Source: Cylicocyclus nassatus (Eukaryota; Nematoda; Chromadorea; Rhabditida; Strongylidae). From it: a stretch of DNA of 64,000 nt. The DNA lies in NCBI GenBank assembly GCA_958299035.1, contig CATQJL010000001.1, forward strand, positions 83,577,071 through 83,641,070, in the 5' to 3' direction. Made by a program: the position numbers and the translations under genes. Shown piece after piece: positions 10,800 to 21,289 of this stretch; within the stretch, counting starts at the first letter, position 1, and each line of letters starts with the position of its first letter. The notes under the pieces are model-generated. The model worked only from the letters and a program-made list of their open reading frames with translations. It searched no databases and had not been told where the DNA came from.

Positions 10800-12060
10800 A
10801 TGAGCTTCACCGCTCAACCTTCATAACTGGGAATGTGCATAGACACACAAATGCACAGGTCTTCTGCTTTATATATATACCAGTGCGTCACCTCTGCTTC
10901 GCAGAGGCTCGCACTGGCTCTACTATCCACATGCCTTCCTCGTTGTTCCAAAATGATGGCTTTGAAACTTACCTCGCGATGCCGATCATCACAATGAAGT
11001 GTAAACAACTACTCATTACTAAAGTTTTTTCATGTAAGATTGGTGAGTTTGAGGGAAAGAAAGTACTCTCCAAAATATTAAATGCGATTCTGAATCAGTC
11101 ACTGAGGTTATAATGGCTTGATAGTCGCCATAAAGATGACGTCAACCTTAAGTGACATCACTGAGCAAAAATTTTCTCACATTCCTAAGTAAAACTTTTT
11201 CATTCACATGCATCAAGTGAAATTGTAGCCAAACCGGGTTAAAGTCGAATAGTGGGTTTTACCCGCTGAAATTCGAAGAAGAAAAACTGGAATAAGTGAG
11301 ACTAAGAAATCAACATTTTGAGCAAAATTATAAAACTATCGGCATTATTAAAATTAAATTTAGTGACATGTTGATTCTGAATATTATTATTATGATTGTC
11401 AAAACTTACTTGCAGGCTCACTAAGAAGTACATCGGAAATTTGCCGCCTATTGTTCACTTCTAGAGAACGATGAAAAAGCCTGGAAAAAAATTTACGTGT
11501 GAAGCCTTTGTGTATATACGTCAATGAAGTTATTACTCACGTATTTGCTGAAATAACAAGTGAGATAATAAATGAACTTTGATGATCGGTGCGCAGTTGA
11601 ATTGCGTTCTTTTAAGAGGTATAAATTTTCTAAGCAGATGGCGGAATACGTCCAAAGTCATTGAATGACTCCTTGAAGAGTCATTGTTCCAACTTTTAAT
11701 ATCATTTCTAAACTCCGAAAGAGATCGTAGCATTTGCGTAGAGAAGCAGGTGCAACAGAGGCACCTATTACATCGAAGAGTTGGTGTAATCAGGGTTAGA
11801 CTTACTGTCAAAATGTTATAGCTATGAGGATCGTGGAGTTCTACAATCCGCCCACTTGGACGATGATAGGGATGAGGAAAGCAGCCAGAGATGCATTTTT
11901 CCACCTTGGAGCACTATACAAGAGGAGAAGGACAATCGTATATGATCACTGCGTGATTATTCTGAAAAAAATTTTGTTTTTCATCGAAGAAGATTGAGAA
12001 ATATAAAAGATCTTAAAAGGAGAACTCAGTCATAATTGGCCTACTCTAGTTTAGAAGTCT
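10800..12060. other. No supported gene
   Basis: A 123-codon minus-strand frame (11,533-11,904) has no motif or splice context I can support. At about 11,455-11,480 'ctagagaacgatgaaaaagc' resembles the inverted-repeat terminus at about 14,940-14,965. Otherwise ordinary A/T-rich DNA. Confidence 0.3.
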
Positions 12061-12400
12061 ACTTTCCATCCGCTTTCAGAAAACATACAGCTTGCCAGGA
12101 AAAAGAGGGGTTTTTTTCTTCTAAATAGAAATATTAGTCATTTTTTCAAAATTGTAGAATTTTTCTATAAAAAATGTAGATTTTTGATATGAGAAGATAA
12201 GAGAGTCTCTAGCCATACATTGAATTACTCTTGTTGAAAGCTTCCAAAAAATATATAGCTTACCAAGGAAGAAAGGATTTTCCTGTATTGTGAGGGTGGT
12301 CGCAATTGTTTTTCTAAAATTAAGGGAATTTTTTTTATAAAAATTCATAACTTTATCATACGAAAAACTAGAAGAGTGCTTTGAACTCTATTGAAATCCA
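12060..12400. repeat. Two diverged tandem copies of about 180 bp
   Basis: The order 'cagcttgccagg', T-run, 'ttctataaaaaatg', 'gagaagataagagag' (about 12,090-12,215) is repeated as 'tagcttaccaagg', 'ttttataaaaattca', 'aaaactagaagag' (about 12,257-12,377). Low complexity, non-coding. Confidence 0.4.
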
Positions 12401-13124
12401 TCGCATTATCGCCTTTTCACATGTATGGACGGAAGGTTGTATCGGCGCTAGCATTCGTGTTTTGCTGTTTAAAGAACGCACGGGAGAACGGTATCGATAA
12501 ACATGTGTTAGCTGATCTTTGATTCCCGCCAGGGCCCGGCACAGATCGTCTGGAAGCAGGCTGGACTTCGTTTTGAGGCAAACAGCAAAGGGGATTTCGT
12601 TTTTGACGAGTGGGAACCGAGCACCAAGATAAGCGCCATTTAGTCGAACACAAGCTTTTCGGACAGGTTATCACACGATTGACATGCCCTATCGTGCATG
12701 GCGAAAAGTGCGCGATTTAAAAGCAAGGTTAAAATGAAAAAAATGCTTGTTTACAGCGTACACAGAATCATATGACACCAAAATTGGACACACACACACC
12801 AAAACTGTATGCATAGAATTATTTGCGAAAGGATATGAAAAAAGATTTGAAAACTTATGTGAAGTAATATCTTTTTCAAAATTAGATCGTCTCCAGACGG
12901 CCACCAGACGATCTGACAAGGAGAGGATACTTAGTCGAAAGCGCCAATCCAGATGAGACACATATCGTCTTAAAGCGCTTGAAACGCTGATTCCAAATCT
13001 GTAGTTTTTAGCAGCGGAGCGGTTTTGTAGAAGGAGTTATGAGGGGTGTTTCCTTTTGGGGTTGAGGCGCCCTCCAGCAGGTCTCCCCTTATCTATGAGC
13101 ACTGTAGAGGAGTACCAACTTGTG

Positions 13125-13187
13125 GAAAGTGGCCTAGTGGTAGGTGCCTTGCTTGATAAAGAGAGTGTCAAGGTTTCAATCCCTTCG
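13125..13187 (+). repeat. tRNA-derived segment in the left arm
   Basis: A-box-like AGTGGCCTAGTGGTAGGTG is followed by B-box-like AAGGTTTCAATCCCTT. The A-box resembles the tRNA-like segment at 4,888-4,956. It is present only in the left arm of the nested element and interrupts the arm's inverted repeat, so it looks like a later insertion. The cloverleaf is incomplete. Confidence 0.45.
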
Positions 13188-13384
13188 CATGCAACTTTAT
13201 CGCAATTCTTGAGCTTTTAAATGGCTCTAGAGCCCTAAAGCCTGAAATTACGGATGATATTGATGCTAATTGATATTGGAGGTGTTAAAAAAATCAAAGA
13301 ATACGGGTATCATAATCCTTAATGTAATCTCCATTCAAATTACTTACCACTAGCCAGTTGCTACCAGTTGGTACTATAGTTGAA

Positions 13385-13685
13385 TCGACCGAAAAATTTC
13401 GTCGAACGAAGAACGAATGACTTTCGAATAATCGGCTTTTGAAAAATATTCGAACAAACAATGTTATTCGATCTGTGATTTTTCAGATTATTCGAATTTG
13501 AATATTCGAATAATGCTACATTTGAAAATGCGAATGAAATATTCGAATAAATGGGGTTGGTCGAACTTTCGACTATTCGAATAATCGAATAATTACATAT
13601 GGTCGAATATTCGACTATTCGAATAATCGAATAATCATACCTATCCGAATACTCGACTATTCGAATAATTCGAATAATCTAGTGC
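13385..13685. repeat. TCGAATA/TTCGAATAAT palindromic tract, left
   Basis: Dense ATTCGAATAATCGAATAAT words make the tract highly self-complementary. A matching tract lies in the opposite arm (15,790-16,100). Confidence 0.65.
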
Positions 13686-14111
13686 AACAAACAATGCTGT
13701 TTTTTCTTTGTTGCGGTTTTCTGCAAAAAAATTAATCGCTATATGATCTAGATTTATAGCTGATAATTATATGTGTAGCAAGTGGTAGGATGACTGGGTT
13801 ACAGTTGTTGGTAGGGTTCCAAACAGAAGAATTTTACTCAAACATGCAGTTCAAGGTGCACATGGTCTTTCAAGATGGCTACTAAGCCTTACTGAGTAAT
13901 CGTTTCAAGTCCGCATTTATTTTTCCTCACAGAAGTTTTCCCGAAGCTACACAGAACTTTCTCCCAAAGCTAAAGATTTAACATGGAAAACCTTTTCGAT
14001 TAGATAGTTGTTTGTAATTTATTCGTAATGGTCAGCATTGCGTGAGTTCTGAAACTAGCACTGGGGGAGCACGAGGAAGGCCTACAGTAATAAAATCAGT
14101 GAACCTCTGCT

Positions 14112-14982
14112 GTTGTCCCGAAAGAGTTTTGTCCGTTTCTTCATACCACTACAAAACCACGCACAATAAAGACCTGAATGAGTTTCAACATGCATTCGAT
14201 GCGGCTTTTCCTTCTCTTTTTAAGAATACATTTTCGAACCACAATCTTATATGCTTTCTTTGATAATTGCCAAAATTTTCCATCCGCCAATTTTATCTTA
14301 GGCTACTTTTTTTGAATCTTATTTCAAAGTTTCGGAAAGGACTAAGTATGGATCAAATAGAGCAATCCTCGGAATACAAGGAAATATTTTTGAATTCTCT
14401 TAATTTGCTGTTTTTGGCTTCAAAAACATTATTTCTTCGGAAGTCTCGATTTTTTTCAAAGTCATGAAACACGCAGCTGCAGCAAATACACGAAAGCTTC
14501 TGGAGCTTTTGCGAGTTGAAATACGATTCTTATCAAAAATTATTTATGCTACATGAACAAGTTTGATTCGCTTTGAAAAAGCAGCTTTTTGGAATTTTCG
14601 TTACTTTTACGTGGTAAACGTAATCAAAAACCCGCTTTTTTTATCAAACAAATGATCACAACGAGCTTGGTAAACATGGCCCATGTAATTCAAAATGGGT
14701 GCAATGTGCAAAGGCTTGCTCTACATAGCAATTCAATTATCAGCGCTCTTTGAAGACATCAGGATAAAAAATTGTCAAATTTAGTGAAGATTTGGCGTTA
14801 CTTCTGAGCTGCTCAGAAAGCCGTAACAATAACATTGCAAAGACAGAGTAGATCAGAGAGCAAATACAGCTGTAAGAAAGAAGATAAAAAAATGTATTAT
14901 ATCGTACCTAAATTGTCTATGGATTGGTGTTCTGTGAATTCTAGTGAGCGATGAAAAAAACGGACAAAACTTTCGGGACAAC
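14112..14982. mobile_element. Inner inverted-repeat element, mariner-like ends
   Basis: GTTGTCCCGAAAGAGTTTTG at 14,112 and its near-complement CAAAACTTTCGGGACAAC ending at 14,982 bound about 870 bp. The motif resembles termini of mariner-class elements, but no transposase or TA duplication was verified. The 73-codon frame at 14,042-14,263 overlaps this end and is not a gene. Confidence 0.4.
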
Positions 14983-15789
14983 CTAATACTTCTGTGCTCA
15001 TCTATACAGAAAAAGTATCATGGAAATATCTGTATATTAGCTGATAATCTAGTACTGTCAGGAATTATCAATCACTAGTTTCACAGTTTTGCTGAAGGAT
15101 TGAATTCTCACAAAGTTGTTTTAGTTGTATTGAGGTTTGTACTTTTGTTGTAAGGGATCTTCCATATCTTTTACTGAGGCTCAAAATAATTAATGTTCAG
15201 CCTACACGCATACTCGAAGTATTATTCCTCTACTAACTTTGTAACATTCTAACACTAGTTTTCTACGCCTTCGGACTATAAAGGCAGCCGATTTGAGTAT
15301 AGTGACTGATACACAGGCTGCCGCCACAAGTCAAGCGACTCACGTCTTCACCTTGCTCGGGCCTTGCGTAACGTATCTTTCAGGTATTTTGACATGCGAG
15401 CGGTGATTAGGCTGGCAAGGCAAGTGAACATCTCGAGATGAAGGAATGAGTGTTGCCTATACCCGCTGCCTTGAAGGACTGCTGGTCCTTCACATGCTTA
15501 TGCAAGCTGTTTGAGAACCATTGGTCCGCTAAAGGGCGCCTAATGACAGCTTTTCTTCACCCAATTTAGAGTTTGGAGGTATTTCTGCATGATATTGCAT
15601 CTCAACTTCTCAGACGCGATTTCCAGAAGATAGTTCAGCACTCCAAATAAATTACGCTTAAGACTTGTCAACTGTGCTCTGGAATGACTCCCGACTCATG
15701 CCTTAAAAAGGGAAGCTTGCTAGCCATTCTGTATGATAAATTCATTTGTGTGATTGACCGATCGGAGACCTTGTACTTAGTGTAGAACA

Positions 15790-16100
15790 GCTGAAGTTTT
15801 CTTTTGATATGGAATGTTCGAATGAATGTTCCTAAATTTTCGAATATTCGAATGACTGTCTTTCAAGTTGGCTCGAATATTCGAATATTCGAGTAACTGT
15901 CTTTTGAAATTCCTCGAATAAACGAATATTCGAATAACTCATTTTTCCAAATTATCGAATGCACGAGTTATTCGAATACAGGTCTTTTTTATTTATTCGA
16001 CTATTCGAATAATCGAATAATTGGACTTTCTCGAATATTCGACTATTCGAATATTCGAATAGTCGAATATTTCGAATAAATTATTGTACACGAATATTCG
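15790..16100. repeat. TCGAATA palindromic tract, right
   Basis: Inverted partner of the 13,385-13,685 tract, composed of CGAATATTCGAATA-type words. Confidence 0.65.
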
Positions 16101-16670
16101 GTTCTAACTATAGTTGGTATCAGTAGAGTAAGGGGAGACCTGCTGGAGGGCGCCTCAACCCCAAAGGGAAACACCCCTCATAACTCCTTCTACAGAAACG
16201 CTCCGCTGCTATATACTACAGATTTGGAATCAGCGTTTTAAGCGCTTTAAGATAATATTTGTCTCATCTGCTGGATTGGTGCTTTCGACTAAGTATCCTT
16301 TGTGAGATTGGAGCATATATTTTCGTCACTTCACATAAGTTCCGGATTTTCAGCATGGACGGATTCCCCGGTCAAAAATCTATCCCTGAGCATAAAGACA
16401 TTCTCATATCATTGCCTTTCATTTGTTTTTTGCCTTCATTTCTTCTCGCTTTGTTAAATATCGCGCTCTAATGCCAAACTCTTGTGCATGCATAGTATTT
16501 AGCTCCAATTTGGATTTTCACTTTTATCTTACGTCTTTTATTTCAGACTAGTAATTTTTTCTTGTTTTCGCTTCTAAGCAGGTAGGTCAAAGGGGACTTC
16601 GTGAAACTTCCGAAAGTCAGGGGAGACTTCGTTTTCAGAAACCGTAGAAACCGACTCGTGCCGGGTCCTG

Positions 16671-17435
16671 GTCCCGGCCCACACTCTCAGGTTGGCCTTT
16701 CTGCGGAGCCCATCTTGAAGTTCGTGAAGTGCACATTTCATCTTGCGCAGAATCCAAGATGGTTGTGATGGTGCAAAACTAGGACCCAAAGAACGGAACG
16801 CGCATTATCTGGAAGAGAGAAGTCTCCAACCACTGTGACTCGCGATGTTCTCGATACATGATCCGAAATTGTAGCGGTATTGCCTTCGCTCCTATCAAAA
16901 AGAGTCATTGCGTTTAGTTGAGTGGCAGCGCTGCTTTGTGACCTAGGCAAGAGACTATCGAACTTCTTTTGCAGAGTCGCTTTAACATTAGATCGTATGA
17001 TTGCAAATCGTAGACCCACCCACTATTTTGTTCCAGAGACGCTCTTGCAGATAACGCGAACAACATTGCTCTTTTGAGATACACTTATGTAACCATGTGT
17101 ACATCTGGTCCTTCTTGTGACGCAAGGCGATGCGTAAGAGATGGAGTTCAATGATCTTCACTTGGTGATCGTCCTCTGGCAGGCCACAAAGATCGTTGGA
17201 TACGCTTTCTTGCAATGAACTTTAGGACCACACGATGTTGCAGACAGCGATTGAGAAAGTAGATGGACTGTCTAGCTGATACGATCTTTTGTCTCAGCCA
17301 CAGTGTCTCCCTGACGAGTCGTTGGTACTCGGCTGGCACATTACGAAGTAGATGGATTGTTCGATTTTCTGTGAACCTCGGCATGGCGTAGATATTGTTG
17401 TTATTCATGTAAGCCGCACTCGAGATTGGTATCAA
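16671..17435 (-). pseudogene. Penelope-like element, N-terminal region fragment
   Basis: Read on the minus strand in three shifting frames: MPRFTENRTIHLLRNVP with WLRQKIVSARQS (17,148-17,435), then KFDSLLPRSQSSAA and VTVVGDFSLPDNARSVL (16,738-17,019), then GPSFAPSQ (16,574-16,789). These resemble the N-terminal region that precedes the RT domain in nematode Penelope-like elements, as I recall it. At least two frameshifts separate the pieces. The sequence stops where hAT element A was inserted (16,670). It follows a Penelope 3' region on the same strand, so it is the downstream unit of a partial tandem. Confidence 0.6.
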
Positions 17436-17689
17436 TTATTCATTGGCTGGCTGACGTTTCGGCAGATCGCCTTCTTCAGGCCTGAAATGGACAAAACGGT
17501 CTGCAACCTGTCCGATCAAACGTCTCTGCAGCTTTACAAGCAAAGTTCTAAGACTCTGCCTGTTCACTGACTAGACTGCGAAACCAAACACTTGCCTTTT
17601 TGAAAATGCCGATAGCATACAGGTTGAGCGAGCGCTAATGAATGACCATATATGCCATATATGCCACGCTATTCATATGCTTCAGTGAG
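17436..17689 (-). mobile_element. Penelope terminal repeat (pLTR-like), minus strand
   Basis: This segment is the reverse complement of about 21,290-21,570, the 3' non-coding part of the plus-strand Penelope element, including 'ctgcgaaaccaaaca' and 'gtctctgcagctttacaagc'. It separates a GIY-YIG C-terminus from an N-terminal region on the same strand, as expected for a terminal repeat between two tandem partial units. Confidence 0.6.
17453..17479 (-). ncRNA. Hammerhead-like ribozyme core in the pLTR
   Basis: Minus strand reads CTGAAGA, a short GGC/GCC stem, GAAAC, then GTC. This fits the CUGANGA...GAAA core reported for Penelope terminal repeats, which have a very short helix III. Self-cleavage is inferred, not shown. 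Confidence 0.5.
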
Positions 17690-17940
17690 TCAAAAGAGGT
17701 GACCCAGGTAAGGTGCGAGTTCACAAGTGATTAAGAGGCACTCCTCCTTGCGATTCATTGGTGGATTTTTTGTGTGAATCCAAAAGGCTTTCAAACATTT
17801 GCGAGCTGATGTTTGGGATTCAAGCGCCAGGATCTTCACTGAAACTTCAAAGTTTTCTCCAGCGTGCTTCAACAGCCTGTGAGTGCCTAGGGGTGTGGTC
17901 GTGCGTGATCTGGGCAACAGGGCATAAAGCGGGTACAAGT
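17690..17940 (-). pseudogene. Penelope C-terminal endonuclease fragment
   Basis: The minus-strand peptide has TTTPLGTHRLLKHAGENFEV, QTSARKCLKAFWIHTKNP and MNRKEECLL. It is nearly identical to the C-terminal half of the GIY-YIG domain at 20,933-21,289 on the plus strand. The GIY-YIG motif itself is absent because the copy is truncated at about 17,940, where plus-strand Penelope RT sequence begins head-on. Confidence 0.65.
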
Positions 17941-18150
17941 GCTAGTAAGTTCAAGGCAAATAAGACTTTCCACTAGTGATAAAGGAGGTGAATTCCTGGT
18001 TATCCCTCGCCAATTGGATGTTGCGATAACGGAGTTCCATCTTCGAGACATGTCGCTATATCGACCATCGTACCTCGACGAATTCCAAAAACGATATCGC
18101 AGGCTAAATAGGGAGTGGGTCAAAGTAGGAAGAGCCGCCAATCTTTCACA
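17930..18150 (+). pseudogene. Penelope RT N-terminal fragment (fingers region)
   Basis: The plus-strand peptide contains LSTSDKGGEFLVIPRQLDVA and LYRPSYLDEFQKRYRRLNRE, matching the start of the Penelope-like RT domain (the SDKGG block). It breaks off after NLSQE at about 18,150 and resumes with SQEAIARLKFEVPLYPVLYL at about 19,738, so about 1.6 kb of other DNA interrupts it. Confidence 0.6.
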
Positions 18151-18456
18151 AGAAATCAAATTCCATGTACGACTTTCGGTGAATCTTGGCATATTCAACG
18201 TATCCTTTGTGAAATATCTAAGCCTTCACCAAAATTGGTACAACGTTTATTAGGCTAACGTTTCGGCCAATTCGCCTTCGTCAGAGCCTGTAATAAGTGA
18301 GTAACACATGAGATCTACTTGCCCAAACGCCTTCTCATCTTGCAGGAAAAGACAAAAAGTTGAACAAAACGACACCTAGGTCGAACAGCTCACCAAAACG
18401 TTAGAAGCCTATGCGGGGTTTGACCTACTACCTCCAAGTCAGGAACTAACTCACTC
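18150..18456 (-). mobile_element. Inverted Penelope 5' segment with pLTR
   Basis: Minus strand: a terminal-repeat-like stretch is followed by NMPRFTESRTWNLIS, the start of a Penelope N-terminal region. It is the reverse complement of 19,516-19,738, so two Penelope 5' ends face each other across the 18,457-19,515 element. Confidence 0.55.
18257..18284 (-). ncRNA. Hammerhead-like ribozyme core, variant with GTT
   Basis: Minus strand CTGACGA, then a stem ending GGCC, GAAAC and GTT. It has the same architecture as the cores at 17,453 and 21,494; the cleavage triplet would be GUU. Function inferred. Confidence 0.45.
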
Positions 18457-18640
18457 ACAAGGGAAGGAAGGTGGGTCGAAGTGGCCTTTCAAGATGTGGT
18501 AGGTATCATCTTGTAGGGCTTCGAACGCTGATTTCAAATCTGCCTTCCTTATCTGCGGCGCGTTTTTGGGCGAGGAGTTATGAGGGTTTTTAGGGGGCGC
18601 AAGTCGATACAACTACAACCAAGGACAGGGCGCCGTTGTG

Positions 18641-18710
18641 TGCCGTCTGGTGTAGTGGTTAGTGTGGTGGTCTTCCAGGCAGAGGCTCCCAGGTTCGAAT
18701 CGCCTGTTGT
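18641..18710 (+). repeat. tRNA-like segment in the left arm
   Basis: A-box-like TCTGGTGTAGTGGTTAGTG and B-box GGTTCGAATC are correctly spaced for a pol III internal promoter. The reverse-complement copy is at 19,262-19,330. The two differ inside the anticodon region (TTCCAGG versus TTGCAGG), and the acceptor stem is poor, so it is tRNA-derived rather than a confident tRNA gene. Confidence 0.5.
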
Positions 18711-19261
18711 GGTTTTCGTTTTGCTAATCTACAAAAATTTTGTATGAGCATGAGCATCGTCTGTACATCACCTCTTCCTTTTTCAACTGCAAATCTCTTC
18801 AAAAAAGTTTTATTACTCTATGTGTTTAAACGTCTATGTGCACTGATGAAAGGAAAGGACAAAATGTGCAAAACATAGGCATTTTTCACAATGAGCGCAA
18901 CGAATGAAGACTACTTCTGAACAATCCGAAAGGCCACAGTATCCTATCAAACTGGAGAAGCAGTACTGTGCGGGCGTTTCAAAACTTCCTGGATGTGCAT
19001 CAAGGTAGCCGCTGATGTAGCAGAAATAAGCCAAGAAATTTTTGAAACGCGGTGCAGTAAACTGATGGTAAATCAAAGATAGGAGCCTCAGGATGGAATC
19101 GCGAGCATAAACAGCATAAACCACCCTCCACTTCAATTCACCTGCAAAGACCTTTAGAGAGAGTAGTTGTTGCCCCGAGATTCTGATAAAAGAAACAGGG
19201 GAAAATGTACAGACGATGCTCATGCTCATACAAATTTTTTGTAGACCAGCAAAACAAAACC

Positions 19262-19330
19262 ACAACAGGAAATTCGAACCTGGGAGCCTCTGCCTGCAAG
19301 ACCACCACACTAACCACTACACCAGACAGC
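19262..19330 (-). repeat. tRNA-like segment in the right arm
   Basis: Inverted partner of 18,641-18,710, with the same A-box and a GGTTCGAATT B-box. The pair makes the arms able to form a long hairpin with tRNA-like tips. Confidence 0.5.
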
Positions 19331-19515
19331 ACACAACGGTGTGCTGTCCTTGGTAGTACCTGTATCGACTTCCGCCCCCTAAAAACCCTCATAACTCCTC
19401 GCCCAAAAACGCGCCGCAGATAAGGAAGGCAGATTTGAAATCAGCGTTCGAAGCCCTACAAGACGATACCTACCTCATTCTAAAAGGCCACTTCGACCCA
19501 CCTTCCTTCCCTTGT

Positions 19516-19737
19516 CAGTCATTGCATGTCACTCGGTGGTGGGTGGTCTCGACCTTAAGTTTAAGGTGAGCTGTTCGACCTAGGTGTCGTTTTGTTCAAC
19601 TTTTTGTCTCTTTCCTGCAAGATGACAAGGCGTTTGGGCGAGTAGATCTCATCTCTGACGAAGGCGAGTTGGCCGAAACGTTAGCCTAATAAACGTTATA
19701 CCAATCTTGATAAAGGCTTAGATGTTTCGCAAAGGAT
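19516..19737 (+). mobile_element. Penelope pLTR-like segment, plus strand
   Basis: Matches the inverted segment 18,206-18,450 ('cgacctaggtgtcgttttgt', 'gcccaaacgcc' complement). It leads directly into the continuing RT sequence at about 19,738. Confidence 0.5.
19655..19682 (+). ncRNA. Hammerhead-like ribozyme core
   Basis: CTGACGA, GGC-containing stem closing with GGCC, GAAAC, GTT. Inverted partner of the core at 18,257-18,284. Confidence 0.45.
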
Positions 19738-20518
19738 ATCACAAGAAGCTATCGCGCGCCTAAAATTCGAGGTCCCTCTCTACCCTGTACTATATCTTCT
19801 GATCAAGACGCACAAGCTCCAATCGGAAATTGATTTGGCCTCCACCGATCCTTCCACGTACAAAGTGCTACCCATAATTAGCTGCGTGGGAGGGCCTACG
19901 GATAGGATTGGGTGATTTGTTATTTCTATAATCGCGCAACTGCTCAAGTTCATCCCTTCTCACCTGGCCAATACTAACATGTTTTTGGACCGCTTGCGCC
20001 AGACAAGCATTGATCGCAATTGTGTCATGGAATCTTTTGATGTCAGCGCGCTTTACACCAATGTAAAACAAATGCACCATCCAAGCTGCCCCGGAGCTTC
20101 TTACCGCTAACGTAAACAATGTCAACCTTTACGGTCTCTCAGTTTCGCAGCTCATGACACTTCTGCAAGCGTGTTTACAATACTGTTTAGATGGTCTGGA
20201 AGGTATTTTGCGCAGATTAGAGAGTTAGCCATGGGACAAAGGTTAGCTCCCACACTTGCGGTGGCCTTCATGGTCAAGATCGAGGCACCAGTCCTAGAAT
20301 GTCGTCCGTTGCTATACCGCGGATACTTTGACGACTGTTTCATAATCTGTTCGACTCAGGCAGAGATTGACAGTTGTTTCAAGATACTTAACGAGCAATC
20401 TGCATACATCAAGCTCACGAGGGAAAAGCCGAATGAGGAGTGGCTACCATTTTTAAACGTGCAGGTCAATATCGCCTCAGGTGTACACGTAACAAAATGG
20501 TACCGAGCCCAGTAACAA
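19738..20518 (+). pseudogene. Penelope-like reverse transcriptase, decayed
   Basis: In order: VLYLLIKTHKL, VLPIISCVGGPTDRIG followed by an in-frame TGA, FIPSHLANTNMFLDRLRQTS, the RT motif A block ESFDVSALYTNV, then after a frameshift FRWSGRYFAQIRELAMGQRLAP and the catalytic GYFDDCFI at 20,324-20,335, and LPFLNVQVNI. Penelope RTs usually carry YIDD or a close variant here, so the aspartates are present. Stops and shifts (about 19,912, 20,060-20,170 and 20,515) mean it cannot encode a full protein. Upstream RT residues lie at 17,930-18,150. Confidence 0.7.
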
Positions 20519-20957
20519 AAACATCTTGGTACACTTTCGCTCAGCCCACCCCTCTCATATAAAGAGAGCTGTAATCAAAAGTATGTTTCGCACAGCTTCT
20601 CGCGTTTGCAGTCCACAGCAGGAAAGAGCAGAGTCTCTTGCGCTGGCTCGTAGTATAGCGGCCTCTAACGGCTATGAATATCATGCTAGAAGGACAAGGC
20701 GACGTGGAACACAGGACCCTCAGGTAGATAGACCTAATCTAACCAAGATCCCCTTCAGCATTTCTTATATCTCCGATGAAGTTAGCACTGCCTTAAGACA
20801 GTGTCTGAGGAGATGCGGGTTAGAAAACTCTTTTGCTATGGTGGAGATGCCCTCAAATAACCTAAAAGGTATTTTGGTCCGCAATCGCATCTACGATCGC
20901 ACCTGCACAACGCCTATTGCATTATCCGCCCTATGGGCAGAGGCGGGGATTGCATGA
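20519..20957 (+). pseudogene. Penelope linker between RT and endonuclease
   Basis: The open frame contains VHFRSAHPSHIKRAVIKSMF, ISYISDEVSTALRQCLRRCG and LVRNRIYDRTCTTP. This is the thumb/linker region joining RT to the GIY-YIG domain in Penelope-like proteins. A frameshift near 20,925-20,940 separates it from the endonuclease frame that begins MGRGGDCMTSG. Confidence 0.6.
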
Positions 20958-21289
20958 CGTCAGGGGTCATCTACCTTATCACCTGCGCGGGCTGCGGCGA
21001 CACGTACATCGGTGAAACGGCGCGCCCTCTATGCGTCCGCATTAAAGAGCATTTAGACGGCACGGATAGATCACGCACGACCACACCCCTAGGCACTCAC
21101 AGTCTGTTGAAGCACGCTGGAAAAAACTTTGAAGTTTCAGTGAAGATCCTAGCTCATGAATCCCAAACATCAGCTCGCAAATGTTTGAAAGCCTTTTGGA
21201 TTCACACAAAAAATCCACAAATGAATCGCAAGGAGGAGTGCCTTTTAATCACTCGTGAACTCGCACCTTACCTGGGTCACCTCTTTTGA
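20933..21289 (+). pseudogene. Penelope GIY-YIG endonuclease domain
   Basis: GVIYLITCAGCGDTYIGET (VI-Y ... YIG with the CxxC insert typical of this clade), then PLCVRIKEHLDG with the conserved R and E/H region, SARKCLKAFWIHTKNP and MNRKEECLL to the stop. The domain is complete and open over 118 codons, but its upstream partners are frameshifted, so the element is not autonomous. It would nick target DNA for target-primed reverse transcription. Confidence 0.75.

Larger units (their letters stand above)
12917..16304. mobile_element. Fold-back TIR element nested in hAT-A
   Basis: The arms GGATACTTAGTCGAAAGC (12,925) and GCTTTCGACTAAGTATCC (ends 16,298) continue inward for about 180 bp ('gattccaaatctgtag' and 'gttgaggcgccctccagcag', each with its complement on the right). 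TCGAATA tracts lie inside both arms. Deleting the block rejoins the hAT sequence as seen in copy B. No coding region of its own was recognised between 13,690 and 15,780. Confidence 0.65.
12530..16670. mobile_element. hAT-type non-autonomous element A, with a nested insertion
   Basis: The left end CAGGGCCCGGCACAGATCG and right end CGTGCCGGGTCCTG are the termini seen in copy B (32,121-32,876), and the intervening arms match copy B in inverted orientation. Copy B lacks the 12,917-16,304 block, which is therefore a later insertion. The flanking 8-mers (ATTCCCGC and GTCCCGGC) are only partly alike, so the duplication is decayed. The right end abuts Penelope N-terminal sequence, so it inserted into that element. 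No transposase. Confidence 0.65.
18457..19515. mobile_element. ACAAGGGAA inverted-repeat element
   Basis: Left end ACAAGGGAAGGAAGGTGGGT and right end ACCCACCTTCCTTCCCTTGT are inverted repeats. They continue for about 330 bp ('gtcgaagtggccttt', 'ctgatttcaaatctgccttc', and a tRNA-like block in each arm). A relative with the same ACAAGGGAA start and GTCGAAGTGGCCTTTC block lies at 30,317-30,768. No transposase; the minus-strand 158-codon frame (18,834-19,310) in the spacer has no recognisable motif. Confidence 0.6.

Noticed and set aside
18641..18710. A functional tRNA gene
   Set aside because: A and B boxes are good but acceptor and anticodon stems do not pair, and the two inverted copies differ in the anticodon region.
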